Of a stretch of DNA of 64,000 nucleotides, positions 26,418 through 33,919 are shown piece by piece. The position numbers and the translations under genes were made by a program. A model generated the notes under the pieces. It worked only from the letters and a program-made list of their open reading frames with translations, was not told the origin of the DNA and searched no databases. The stretch is from Aeromonas popoffii (GTDB taxonomy: Bacteria > Pseudomonadota > Gammaproteobacteria > Enterobacterales > Aeromonadaceae), in NCBI RefSeq assembly GCF_000820025.1, contig NZ_CDBI01000055.1, positions 125,521 through 189,520 of the forward strand, read 5' to 3'. Position 1 is the first letter of the stretch. The number at the start of each line of letters is the position of its first letter.

Positions 26418-26451
26418 GCGTCCTCGTAGTCAGGCAGTCAGCCAGACCAAT

Positions 26452-26527
<76 letters not shown>

Positions 26528-26562
26528 AATTCAGACAATAGAGAGCCAACTCTCTTTTACAT

Positions 26563-26636
26563 GGCGCGTTAGCAAAGCGGTTATGCAGCGGATTGCAAAT
26601 CCGTTTAGTCCGGTTCGACTCCGGAACGTGCCTCCA
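26563..26636 (+). tRNA. tRNA-Cys(GCA)
   Basis: 74 bases including CCA. Acceptor GGCGCGT pairs with ACGTGCC (one G-T pair); the anticodon loop ATTGCAAAT region gives GCA; the T loop is TTCGACT. Second tRNA of the operon. Confidence 0.97.
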
Positions 26637-26677
26637 TATAGACAAGCCCGCCACGCGGACTTGATACCGGTTGCGGT

Positions 26678-26764
26678 GCCCGAGTGGTGAAATCGGTAGA
26701 CACAAGGGATTTAAAATCCCTCGACGTTCGCGTCGTGCCGGTTCGATTCCGGCCTCGGGCACCA
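26678..26764 (+). tRNA. tRNA-Leu(UAA)
   Basis: 87 bases including CCA, with the long class II variable arm (CGACGTTCGCGTCG). The anticodon loop TTTAAAA gives UAA; the T arm is CCGGTTCGATTCCGG. It is complete up to the phage junction: the prophage restores or leaves the 3' end intact. Confidence 0.97.
26737..26764 (+). other. Probable attachment core (attL) in the tRNA-Leu 3' end
   Basis: A tyrosine integrase gene starts 19 bases beyond the tRNA-Leu CCA and points toward it, the classic arrangement for integration into the 3' end of a tRNA gene. The core would lie within the T arm/acceptor region. The matching direct repeat (attR) is not in the window, so its exact limits are inferred. Confidence 0.6.
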
Positions 26765-26782
26765 TTTAAATCAAAGACTTAC

Positions 26783-27859
26783 CTAGCTTCCACTCCCACC
26801 CTTAACCCCTTGGGGAATATCGGGGGAATATGCCGAGGGAATATCAGCCACTTTTTTTCTGGCTGTTTCCACCGTAGGCACGCGCTTGATAGACCTGTCA
26901 TACACCTGCACTTGCCCCTCTGTTTTGTGTCCGCTTATCTGCTGCTTATCCCGACTTGAACCACCCAGATCTGAAATTGCTTTCGCCTTGATGTCGTGGA
27001 AGGTGAAGTCGAGCGGCATCTTTGTTATCTCTCTTGCCCGCAGCATTGTATTGCGCCAAGCAGCATCAAACCCATTGCTGGTATAAGCCTGCCCATCCGG
27101 CTTAGACAATACGAACCCTGCAATACTGTGTTTCGCCAGCTTGCCGGCTGCTTCAATGGCCGTCTTGAGCCTGGGTGACCACATCTTTATCTGCCTGACT
27201 GCTGTTTTCCCTTGCTGAATAAACACTCCATCATCAAGTACATGCTCCCAGCGCATGACAAGAACGTCCCCCTTGCGCGCCACGCAGAGGTAAGAGAGTT
27301 CCATAGCGATCTGGATCATGGGTGAGGCAAGGTTGTAAACAGCTTGGTATTCCGTGTCTGTGATGTAGCGGGTTCGCGCTTTCTCTTTGAACTGTCTTAC
27401 TCCTTGGCATGGGTTGATTTTTACCCGCCCTCGTTCATATGCCCAGCGATACGCCCGGGATAAAAAAGCCTTCTCTCTATTTGCCTGCACCCTGCTCTTG
27501 AGTCCTCGTTTGTCCAGGTATGCCCTGACATGCTTCGGCTCTACAGCGTCGGCCGCCATTTTTCCGAATACCAGTAGCACCGGCTTGCTGTGCTTTCGAT
27601 AGTCCAGTTTGGTGTTCTTTGCTAGATCGGCAAAATCTGCAGATAGGAAGAACTCGTCGATCATGGCAGCCACTGTGTGCGTGGCCACTCGCTGGTCAAT
27701 CAGTTTTTCGTATGCGGCCCAGACTTCTGACTGCTTTACTGTGGCTGCGCACACCTTGATTGAACCGCCCCCTACGGGGCGGAACACTATGCTAGGACCC
27801 TTGATGTAACAACGTGGTGGTAACCAGTTGTCTGCTGGGTTGGATCTTGTCCTTGCCAT
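26783..27859 (-). CDS. int: Phage tyrosine integrase
   Basis: 358-residue site-specific recombinase. A SAM-like core-binding domain is at about 60-150 (TVAAMIDEFFLSADFADLAKNT). The catalytic domain shows Arg in LCVARKGDVLVMRW, beta-hairpin Lys in IQQGKTAVRQIKMW, HDIKAKA in place of the usual HxLR box, ISGHKTEGQVQVYDR with His and the nucleophilic Tyr. The HxxR arginine thus reads as Lys, an allowed but less common variant. The ATG overlaps the TGA of the DUF4224 gene, so the two are coupled. Confidence 0.93.
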   Translation of the reverse strand: MARTRSNPADNWLPPRCYIKGPSIVFRPVGGGSIKVCAATVKQSEVWAAYEKLIDQRVATHTVAAMIDEFFLSADFADLAKNTKLDYRKHSKPVLLVFGKMAADAVEPKHVRAYLDKRGLKSRVQANREKAFLSRAYRWAYERGRVKINPCQGVRQFKEKARTRYITDTEYQAVYNLASPMIQIAMELSYLCVARKGDVLVMRWEHVLDDGVFIQQGKTAVRQIKMWSPRLKTAIEAAGKLAKHSIAGFVLSKPDGQAYTSNGFDAAWRNTMLRAREITKMPLDFTFHDIKAKAISDLGGSSRDKQQISGHKTEGQVQVYDRSIKRVPTVETARKKVADIPSAYSPDIPQGVKGGSGS

Positions 27860-28080
27860 CAGGAAAGCGCCTCAAGGTTAAAGCCGTTATCGCGATCATT
27901 GTTTGCAGGGTGATGGCTTGCGCTACCGGTCAGCCACTCTCGCGTGGTGGATGGGCGGCCATCAGGGCGGCGCAGGAACCGGATCCCGGCTTTCTCCAGC
28001 GCCTTGCATTGTTTCGATGGTAGCTTGTACCCCGTAAGCTGCTCGATCTCCTGATCGCTTACGACTAGCTGGTTTTTCAT
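27859..28080 (-). CDS. DUF4224 protein, candidate excisionase/directionality factor
   Basis: 73 residues. LVVSDQEIEQLTGYKLPSKQCKALEKAGIRFLRRPDGRPSTTREW is the DUF4224 pattern found directly upstream of many phage integrases: a small winged-helix-like module. Its position and coupling to int suggest a role in directionality or int control, but that is inference. A short acidic tail follows. Confidence 0.8.
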   Translation of the reverse strand: MKNQLVVSDQEIEQLTGYKLPSKQCKALEKAGIRFLRRPDGRPSTTREWLTGSASHHPANNDRDNGFNLEALS

Positions 28081-28450
28081 GCTCGTTGGTCCTCGTCAAT
28101 CTGGTGATTTCATCCCGGCCCGCTCGGTTGTAGAGGAAGCATTCGACTTGTTTCCTGCTACTCACCGCTTGGTCAAGGCGGTATTCCCCGAACGCCGGGC
28201 GTTTGAGTTGGTGCTGGTTGGCTAACCTGCCGATGGCCTGGGCGCTGACCCCCAACTCTTTGCCCAGTTCGGTTGCGCTCCAGAGCTGGCCGGTTACCCT
28301 GGGTGCTTCGATAGGCAGATCGAAGTGTGCCAGGATGCGACCGATCTCGGCGAGCTTGGCCGATCGGGAAAGGGTGGGGGAGCGCACTGTGCTGACTAGG
28401 TCGTTAAGTAGCTGGCTGTCCTGGTCGATGGTCAGTTGAAGTTGTTGCAT
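27962..28450 (-). CDS. Phage protein with HTH-like segment, unknown
   Basis: 162 residues from the ATG at 28450, which has AGGAGG eight bases upstream. The middle reads GQLWSATELGKELGVSAQAIGRLANQHQLKRPAFGEYRLDQA, a plausible helix-turn-helix like those in phage regulatory and replication-organiser proteins. The last ~40 residues overlap the DUF4224 gene by 119 bases in another frame and look like shadow sequence, so a frameshift or recent run-on of the C-terminus is possible. Not recognised as a named family. Confidence 0.6.
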   Translation of the reverse strand: MQQLQLTIDQDSQLLNDLVSTVRSPTLSRSAKLAEIGRILAHFDLPIEAPRVTGQLWSATELGKELGVSAQAIGRLANQHQLKRPAFGEYRLDQAVSSRKQVECFLYNRAGRDEITRLTRTNEHEKPASRKRSGDRAAYGVQATIETMQGAGESRDPVPAPP

Positions 28451-28515
28451 GGCGTGGCCCTCCTGTCCTTGAGGATGGGGCGCCAATTGGATTGAAGGAA
28501 GGGCCGTTATTCGCC

Positions 28516-28755
28516 CTACTCATCTGGTGGCGATAGGCGCTCATAAGCGGCCAGTGGGTCACTAGATACCAGCTCGGCCAGTTCTGGCGACAAGTACTCG
28601 ATGGCGTTAAAAACCCTGCCCCTAGCCTTATGCCAATCACCGAAGTAGTGGAGACTCACCAGCTCTTTGAGGGCTTTAATGATCGTATCTTCTGCCAGTG
28701 GGGGAATCTCAGCCCTTGGTGCGTACTCGATACCATCAATCACAACTCGAGGCAT
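28516..28755 (-). CDS. Small phage protein, unknown
   Basis: 79 residues, acidic. PRVVIDGIEYAPR at the N-terminus recalls short beta-hairpin starts of phage early proteins, then a helical region (TIIKALKELVSLHY...IEYLSPELAELVSS). AAGGGGTGA precedes the ATG. It lies in the leftward early gene string. No function can be given. Confidence 0.65.
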   Translation of the reverse strand: MPRVVIDGIEYAPRAEIPPLAEDTIIKALKELVSLHYFGDWHKARGRVFNAIEYLSPELAELVSSDPLAAYERLSPPDE

Positions 28756-28759
28756 TCGC

Positions 28760-28849
28760 TCACCCCTTCACAAACAGATCGGCCACCACGATGGCGGCCA
28801 GCACATTGAGGGTCAGGATTGCAATCCCGGCTGCCTGTTGCTTTGTCAC
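28760..28849 (-). CDS. 29-residue single-helix membrane peptide
   Basis: Very short gene from a GTG start with AAGGA upstream: MTKQQAAGIAILTLNVLAAIVVADLFVKG, written here in parts as a short polar N-terminus, a ~20-residue hydrophobic helix and a KG end. Its GTGA start overlaps the stop of the preceding truncated DUF4406 gene, showing translational coupling. A single-pass inner-membrane micropeptide is predicted. Confidence 0.6.
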   Translation of the reverse strand: MTKQQAAGIAILTLNVLAAIVVADLFVKG

Positions 28850-28998
28850 GCAGTTTCCTTATGAAGGACTGATGTCATGATCGCCGAGTTGAGTGCAACA
28901 TGCCCCAGGCCAAGCAGGCGCTGCGCCTCGGCATTAAAGGCATCGCGGTTGAAGTTGGGCAGGCCAGTCATCGGCCCAGCTATATAGATTTTTGCCAT
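28846..28998 (-). CDS. Truncated DUF4406 (nucleoside deoxyribosyltransferase-like) protein
   Basis: 50 residues: KIYIAGPMTGLPNFNRDAFN and AQRLLGLGHVALN are the N-terminal strands of DUF4406 proteins, which normally run to about 100-120 residues with a later catalytic Asp/Glu region. Here the sequence ends after SAIMTSVLHKETA, so the second half is missing. Either a decayed gene or a minimal version retained to couple translation of the next micropeptide. Confidence 0.65.
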   Translation of the reverse strand: MAKIYIAGPMTGLPNFNRDAFNAEAQRLLGLGHVALNSAIMTSVLHKETA

Positions 28999-29001
28999 TA
29001 T

Positions 29002-29640
29002 TCATTCCACCTTTTCGTACTTCGCAGATGGCACTGTCTTATCAACCGGTTCGCCGCATTTGTGGCAGCGGAACACGCTGGAGCCGTGCTCGCTGTAGCG
29101 TTGCGGATCCAGCCCTTCTGGAAGTCCCTGGCCTGGGTAGAAGGGGCGCTTTTTGTCGGTTCTGCTGGTGCGGCGCGGGCAGTTGAGCTCGACGCTGATG
29201 GGCTCACCGCAGCTGCACCGGTCACGTACCACCTGACCAAAGATACCTTCAATGGCGATCCCGGTGCGGGCTGCAATACGCTCCTGAATCCCCTTTTTGG
29301 TGATAGTCACGGCCATGCGCATCATATGGAGAAGGTGCTGCTCATCCTTCGTCTCAATGCACTGGCGGATGTACTTCATCAGCTCGGGTGGAGCTTCGCC
29401 GGGAAACTCGGGTTCGGCCTGAACGTCGGCGATGCAGGCCTGGGTGGAGTCCTTAACCATGTTCACCATCTCGGTGATTACGGAAGGGTTGGCGGCGGCG
29501 ATGAATGCCGCATCGTTTGCAAAGCAGGTGTCTGCGAGCAGGCCATGATCACCGTTAACGCAGGTGTGCCCGTCTGTGCTCCATGTCGCTGGCGTGGCCC
29601 TGCCAGCCAGCTCCAGCAGCTTATCCAAATCAATATTCAT
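29002..29640 (-). CDS. Ead/Ea22-like early protein with zinc ribbon
   Basis: 212 residues. The N-terminal block LDKLLELAGRATPATWSTDG...ANDAAFIAAANPSVITEMV is the signature of lambda Ea22/P22 Ead-like proteins. The C-terminal half has two Cys pairs (RCSCGEP, FRCHKCGEP) that could bind zinc. The ATG at 29640 has GGAG six bases upstream; upstream in-frame starts lack that. Such proteins are variable early-region accessories of unknown function. Confidence 0.75.
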   Translation of the reverse strand: MNIDLDKLLELAGRATPATWSTDGHTCVNGDHGLLADTCFANDAAFIAAANPSVITEMVNMVKDSTQACIADVQAEPEFPGEAPPELMKYIRQCIETKDEQHLLHMMRMAVTITKKGIQERIAARTGIAIEGIFGQVVRDRCSCGEPISVELNCPRRTSRTDKKRPFYPGQGLPEGLDPQRYSEHGSSVFRCHKCGEPVDKTVPSAKYEKVE

Positions 29641-29685
29641 GGACATCTCCAAAAGAAAGCCCCGGACTGGCCGGGGCTTGATGGG

Positions 29686-30033
29686 TTAGCGGCGGTTGAT
29701 ATCGCCAGACATGGTTGATGCGGAGCCGCCAATGGTGCCGCAGGTGACATCTCCGGACATGGTAGAGACCGAGCCTGACACATCCTTACAGTGCACATCT
29801 CCGGACATCGTTTTGACCGTGCCAACCGAGCCGCTTACCGATACTGTGCCAGTTGGGTTATCCACCACTTCGACATCGCCGTTGACGGTGACCGATACGG
29901 GGCCGACCAGCTGGCCGTCCTGCTCCTTGCCATCCACTATCACCTTGCCATTGTCGATGGACACGCTGCGCCCGGTGAATACTCTGCCATTGATCGTTAC
30001 TTGCGTTCGGCTTCCTTTGAGATTGATTTTCAT
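29686..30033 (-). CDS. Repeat protein with TMSGDV beta-solenoid pattern
   Basis: 115 residues from the ATG at 30033. The first third (RTQVTINGRVFTGRSVSID) resembles phage DUF4097-like starts. The C-terminal half is a run of short repeats: GTVKTMSGDVHCKDV, GSVSTMSGDVTCGTI, GSASTMSGDINRR, about 15 residues each, typical of a small beta-solenoid with Gly-Asp turns. Function unknown. The repeats suggest a polymerising or surface-binding beta-helix rather than an enzyme. Confidence 0.65.
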   Translation of the reverse strand: MKINLKGSRTQVTINGRVFTGRSVSIDNGKVIVDGKEQDGQLVGPVSVTVNGDVEVVDNPTGTVSVSGSVGTVKTMSGDVHCKDVSGSVSTMSGDVTCGTIGGSASTMSGDINRR

Positions 30034-30035
30034 CG

Positions 30036-30251
30036 TTATTTCACATCCTTCATGCTGATCGAGATCCCGACGTAGGGGCACTGGGCCCGGTACACGTCGC
30101 GTGGGCGCTCGCGCTCAATGCTCTTGCAGCGAAAGCCGGTGCGGGGATCTGCCGTGGAAACAGAAAGGCCAGCTGGTTGGCTGGCCTGGAGTTGGGCTAT
30201 CTGGTGCAGGGCCTGCTCAAGGGCGGCCTGCTTGTTGGGGTCAGTCAGCAT
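30036..30251 (-). CDS. Small phage protein, unknown
   Basis: 71 residues from ATG 30251 (GGGGGTGG upstream). Helical N-terminus (NKQAALEQALHQIAQLQ) then a basic segment with two cysteines (FRCKSIERERPRDVYRAQCP). It overlaps the upstream gene by seven bases. No family recognised. Confidence 0.55.
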   Translation of the reverse strand: MLTDPNKQAALEQALHQIAQLQASQPAGLSVSTADPRTGFRCKSIERERPRDVYRAQCPYVGISISMKDVK

Positions 30252-30463
30252 CGCCACCCCCGGTAACCGATGAAACCGGGATCCATGGCTTGCCGGAACG
30301 GCAGTACGGGGAGGTGGGCTATCAGGGTCTTGAGCTGGGGGTTATCTGGCTGGCTGTCGATGGTGACTCGGGCGCCGGGGTTGATGCGCAGGTAGCGCTC
30401 CCGCGCATCGGTGGCTTCTTCCCGGGTCAGTCCGGGCTGGATGATGGGCTCGCGGTAGCGCAC
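30245..30463 (-). CDS. Small phage protein, unknown
   Basis: 72 residues from a GTG start with AAGGAGG upstream. REPIIQPGLTREEATDARERYLRINPGARVTIDSQPDNPQ has no named family. Part of an overlapping early gene string, overlapping neighbours on both sides (37 and 7 bases). Confidence 0.6.
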   Translation of the reverse strand: MRYREPIIQPGLTREEATDARERYLRINPGARVTIDSQPDNPQLKTLIAHLPVLPFRQAMDPGFIGYRGWRC

Positions 30464-30741
30464 GACTCACCTCCTTGAGGCTCAGTTGTACATACTGCTT
30501 TTGGTTCAACCTTTCCAGCTTTCAGCACCATCTGGCTGCCATCATCCAGGTTCCACGCTATTTCGCCGCCCTCTGCCATGACGAGTTGCCACACCATCTG
30601 GGCCGCCTCGTTCGTGACATCTCGCCCTTGGTCGTTACCAACGCGCAGGCGACCGCCATTTACGTCCCGCATCTTTGCCAGCTGAATGGTCTTGCTCAAT
30701 GGAGAGAATCCAAGCTGCATGCGTGCTGCTGATTTGCTCAT
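30427..30741 (-). CDS. Small phage protein, unknown
   Basis: 104 residues with GGAGG before the ATG. The N-terminal half (LGFSPLSKTIQLAKMRDVNGG...GRDVTNEAAQMVWQLVMAEGG) resembles small early phage proteins that follow a 'GxSPLxxxI' pattern. The tail is Ser/Pro-rich and overlaps the next gene, so may be dispensable. Its ATG overlaps the rdgC stop by four bases. Confidence 0.6.
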   Translation of the reverse strand: MSKSAARMQLGFSPLSKTIQLAKMRDVNGGRLRVGNDQGRDVTNEAAQMVWQLVMAEGGEIAWNLDDGSQMVLKAGKVEPKAVCTTEPQGGESCATASPSSSPD

Positions 30742-31649
30742 AGCTGTGCCTCCTCGCCACCCAAGGCGGCAAACAGGGCTGGGATGAACTGGGCCAGCTC
30801 GGCGGTCACCAGGGCGAAGTCCGCATCCAGACGGGCAGCAGGATCCTCACTGGTGACGTCGTCGTTCTGCTCGCGCAGCTCTTCGCTGAATTTCAGGCGC
30901 TTGATGGAGAGGTCGTCCCCCAGCACGAAGCTCAGGGTCTCGCCCCAGTTGAGGGCCAGCTTGGTCACCAGCTTGTCATTGGCCAGATGGTTCTTGATTT
31001 CATCCGTCATCAGATCCTGCTGCTTGCAGCGAATGATGCCGCCGTGTTCCATGGCACTGCGCAGCTCGGCTTCATCTTCCAGCGCGAAGGCGGCGGGCAG
31101 ATTGCCCTCGCTCAGCCACTCGGTCATGGTGATCTCGGGCGGGTTCTTGAGCGCCACCGGCACCACCGGCAGGCTGCCGATGGACTTGCGAAGCAGGGCC
31201 AGCACGTCGTCAGCCTTCTTAGCCGATGAGGCATCGACCATCAGCAGGCCGTCGGCAGCGTTGATCCAGGCGAAGGTGTTGGCGGTGCGGCTGAATGCGC
31301 GAGGAAGCAGGGTGTGCAGCAACTCCTCTTTGAGTGCCTCCTTTTCTTTCTTCTTGAGGGCGCGGCCCTGCTCGCACTCGATCGCTTCAATTTTCTCTGC
31401 CAGCTCCTCTTTGATGACGGCTGGCGGAATGATCTTCTCCTCCTTGCGGGCGCAGATGAGGATCTGGCCGTCGGCGGAATGGGTCAGGGTTGAACCGAGC
31501 TTGCCGAGCGGCCGGGTCCAGCCGAAGCGAGACATGTCCTGGCTGCCGCAGGGGGTGAAGGCGAGGGTTTCCAGCTGGCTTTCCAACTGTTCGGCGGTCA
31601 ACTCGAACGGGCGGGTGAAACGGTAAACTTGAAGGTTTTTAAACCACAT
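30738..31649 (-). CDS. rdgC: Recombination-associated protein RdgC, phage copy
   Basis: 303 residues, the usual RdgC length. WFKNLQVYRFTRPFELTAEQLE is the family N-terminus; SRFGWTRPLG, SRTANTFAWINAADGLLMVDASS and KNHLANDKLVTKLALNW are further hallmarks. RdgC forms a ring around double-stranded DNA and restrains RecA. In the phage it lies among recombination genes (recE, bet) and is likely a private modulator of host RecA. Confidence 0.93.
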   Translation of the reverse strand: MWFKNLQVYRFTRPFELTAEQLESQLETLAFTPCGSQDMSRFGWTRPLGKLGSTLTHSADGQILICARKEEKIIPPAVIKEELAEKIEAIECEQGRALKKKEKEALKEELLHTLLPRAFSRTANTFAWINAADGLLMVDASSAKKADDVLALLRKSIGSLPVVPVALKNPPEITMTEWLSEGNLPAAFALEDEAELRSAMEHGGIIRCKQQDLMTDEIKNHLANDKLVTKLALNWGETLSFVLGDDLSIKRLKFSEELREQNDDVTSEDPAARLDADFALVTAELAQFIPALFAALGGEEAQL

Positions 31650-31668
31650 GGTCGGGTCCTTTGGTGGG

Positions 31669-31848
31669 TTAGATGCGGGCTTTCTTTGCCTGCAGGTCGT
31701 GAAGTTTTCGGGCTGCCTCTTCGGCTGTTTGCCGATCGCAGGTAATACCGCCGGGCAGGACGAACTTGTCGGGCTGCTTGGGATGGGGCATGACTACGCC
31801 CAACCCGATGACTACTGCGCCGCAGTAGGGGTTTTCAGTGGCTTTCAT
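31669..31848 (-). CDS. Small phage protein, unknown
   Basis: 59 residues from ATG 31848 (GAGGAA upstream). CGAVVIGLGVVMPHPKQPDKFVLPGGITCDRQTAEEAARKLHDLQAKKARI: a compact alpha/beta protein, with a GG-turn followed by a helix. Not recognised. The longer open frame back to 31935 overlaps the methyltransferase and is not supported. Confidence 0.6.
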   Translation of the reverse strand: MKATENPYCGAVVIGLGVVMPHPKQPDKFVLPGGITCDRQTAEEAARKLHDLQAKKARI

Positions 31849-31906
31849 GGGGTTCCTCGACTTATCAACAGAATCTGTGATTGAGGCGGTGAGTATCTGG
31901 TGGGTA

Positions 31907-32509
31907 TCAGGCTGCCTGTCTGGCGCCACACCCACGGATAAAGGGGATGCGAGGGGATGCGCCCGCCTTCATCGTGGGGAATGCAATCAGAGCGCAACCG
32001 AAGTTCGCTCCGCTCTTTCTGGTCTTGCCGTCGCGCTCGTAGAACTGATAGCGGCCGTCCGGTTCGTAGATGAGCACGCCCTCGGCCAGCAAGCGGCGCC
32101 ACCATGTAGTTAGTGGCTCATATGGCAGCAGCATCATCCCGGGCCTGCCATTGGCTTGCTGCTGGCGGGCCTGCGTGATGAACTCGGGTTTCAGGTCGAA
32201 CGGCGGGTTGCACCACCAGTGTTCGGGCCAGTCAAGGTTGAGACTGTCGATACCCATACAGACCGTGCCAGCCAGCTCTGCCTCGCGCATCTGGGCGCGA
32301 ACATCATCACTGGTGCGGTAGTCCAGCAACTTATCCAGCAGCAGGTGGCTGGTGAAGTAACGGCTGCACTTGGCAGTGAGCGGCTCGGCGGCGACATCGC
32401 ACTCGAAGTTTCGACCGTAGAGCACCTGCGCATCGGCAAAGCACTCCCAGGTGGTGGCCCAGAAGTTCTTGTCGCTGGCAGGAGTACCGCTATCAATCAG
32501 GATGGCCAT
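31907..32509 (-). CDS. Phage N6-adenine DNA methyltransferase (Dam-like)
   Basis: 200 residues of the phage N-6-adenine-methyltransferase family. It starts with SGTPASDKNFWATTWECF; ECDVAAEP follows, then the catalytic motif IV as WWCNPPFD. Such short enzymes methylate adenines, often GATC, and protect phage DNA or tune replication. The ATG at 32509 overlaps the previous stop (TGATG) and has AAGGAGG upstream, so an upstream ATG at 32515 is less likely. Confidence 0.85.
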   Translation of the reverse strand: MAILIDSGTPASDKNFWATTWECFADAQVLYGRNFECDVAAEPLTAKCSRYFTSHLLLDKLLDYRTSDDVRAQMREAELAGTVCMGIDSLNLDWPEHWWCNPPFDLKPEFITQARQQQANGRPGMMLLPYEPLTTWWRRLLAEGVLIYEPDGRYQFYERDGKTRKSGANFGCALIAFPTMKAGASPRIPFIRGCGARQAA

Positions 32510-32649
32510 CAGCACACCTCCTTGGGGTCGATGCCGAGTTGACTGGCAAGCTGGCGGCGCTCTATCTCGTCGCGTTTTTGCTGGCGTTGCTGGAGTAGCT
32601 GTTTCGTCTTGCGGTCTTGCACCATGCCGCTGTGGCGGTAGAGGCTCAT
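32509..32649 (-). CDS. 46-residue basic phage peptide
   Basis: Short gene with GGAGG before the ATG, overlapping neighbours on both sides (ATGA with the upstream gene, TGATG with the methyltransferase). Highly charged: DRKTKQLLQQRQQKRDEIER is a long basic/acidic helix. Because both junctions are coupled it is very likely translated. Function unknown. Confidence 0.65.
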   Translation of the reverse strand: MSLYRHSGMVQDRKTKQLLQQRQQKRDEIERRQLASQLGIDPKEVC

Positions 32650-33866
32650 GCCGCCTCCTTTTGCTGTTCAGGCTGCTGGCTGGCGGCGAACTGCTCCTCC
32701 CACAGTTTCACCTTGAGCTCGCAGGCGTAGACGATCTGGCCGATCAGCTTCTCGCCGATCCCCCTGACCTTGTCCAACTTGTTTCCCTGGTGGCTCATCA
32801 CCTTGTAGAGGGTGTCGATCCCGGCATCGATCAGCAGCTTGATGGTGCGCGGCGGCAGGCCGCATTCGTGAATGCTGACCGTCTTGGCCCATTCGGTGCG
32901 GGGCTGCAGGTGGGGGTGACTCTGCTCCAGGGCCTCCTGCATGAAGGCGAAGATGTCCCGTGTCATTTCGTCAGGGACCCCGGCACCATAGAGCGTCGGG
33001 TAGATGGGATTCATCCACTGGCTCAGCATGACTGAGCAGCCGGAGCCATCGGACTTCATTGCGTGCAGCTTCCAGTTGAGGTCGTTGATGAGGTAGGGGA
33101 GGTTGGATTTCAGACCGTGATCCACCAGGTAGACGTTCCAGAGCGTGCCATCCTCGCCCTTGTAGGTGTTGGCGAGGTGTTTGTGCCAGACCAGCTTGGC
33201 GGCGCGGGCGCTCTCCAGCTCCATGATGACGGTGTGACGGCGCTCCAGCTCACGATCCTGTTCGTTGATGGCGCCCAGCAGTTCCTTGATGCGGCGCTCC
33301 AGCTTTAACACTTCCGCGCGGTAGGCTGCCTCGTTGCTCTTGTGCTTGGCGATCGCTGTGCGCTGCTCTTCCAGAAGCTCGTTCTTCTCCTTGATGCGGC
33401 GCTTCATGCCGGCCGGGTCCATGGCGTTAAGGTCGGTCAGCTGGCGCTCGAGCTGGCGGCTGGTGTATTGCAGGGCGCAGTATTTGGTCTGAACGTCGTT
33501 CAGGGCGCGTTGCAGCTTGTAGAGCTCAGCATCTTTTGCTTCCAGCTCGGTGGTGCCTTCTTTCTGTGCGTCAGCGATGCGCAGCTCTGCTTCGGCAACC
33601 TGGTGGCGCAGGTCGCCGACCAGGGCGGCCTGGGTATTCAGCTCGCTATCCCGGGCTTCCAGTTGGTCGATCAGCCCGTTGAACTCGTCTATGTGGGCGT
33701 TGGCGGCTTCGCTGATCATGGTCAGGTTGGCGGTGAGCAGTGATTCAAAGCTGCCGATGGCGGCCTTGGCCGGGCCGTCCGGCATCAGGAGGATGTTGCG
33801 GATCTGGCTGGTGAGTGTATTCAGGGCGAGGCTGGTTGCCTCGCTGGGGTTCAGCTCGGTGGTCAT
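32646..33866 (-). CDS. Coiled-coil protein with alphaCTD-like helix-hairpin-helix end
   Basis: 406 residues. Residues ~60-215 are a long coiled coil rich in Glu, Arg, Leu. A globular region follows (WNVYLVDHGLKSNLPYLINDLNWKL). The last ~70 residues (ECGLPPRTIKLLIDAGIDTLYKVMSHQ, KVRGIGEKLIGQIVYACELK) read like the helix-hairpin-helix of the RNA polymerase alpha C-terminal domain. It may bind DNA or contact transcription or recombination complexes. No named family. Confidence 0.75.
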   Translation of the reverse strand: MTTELNPSEATSLALNTLTSQIRNILLMPDGPAKAAIGSFESLLTANLTMISEAANAHIDEFNGLIDQLEARDSELNTQAALVGDLRHQVAEAELRIADAQKEGTTELEAKDAELYKLQRALNDVQTKYCALQYTSRQLERQLTDLNAMDPAGMKRRIKEKNELLEEQRTAIAKHKSNEAAYRAEVLKLERRIKELLGAINEQDRELERRHTVIMELESARAAKLVWHKHLANTYKGEDGTLWNVYLVDHGLKSNLPYLINDLNWKLHAMKSDGSGCSVMLSQWMNPIYPTLYGAGVPDEMTRDIFAFMQEALEQSHPHLQPRTEWAKTVSIHECGLPPRTIKLLIDAGIDTLYKVMSHQGNKLDKVRGIGEKLIGQIVYACELKVKLWEEQFAASQQPEQQKEAA

Positions 33867-33919
33867 GTTCTGGGTCCTGTTGTAAAGCGAAAGCCCAGCA
33901 AGTGCCGGGCTTTGGTCAG

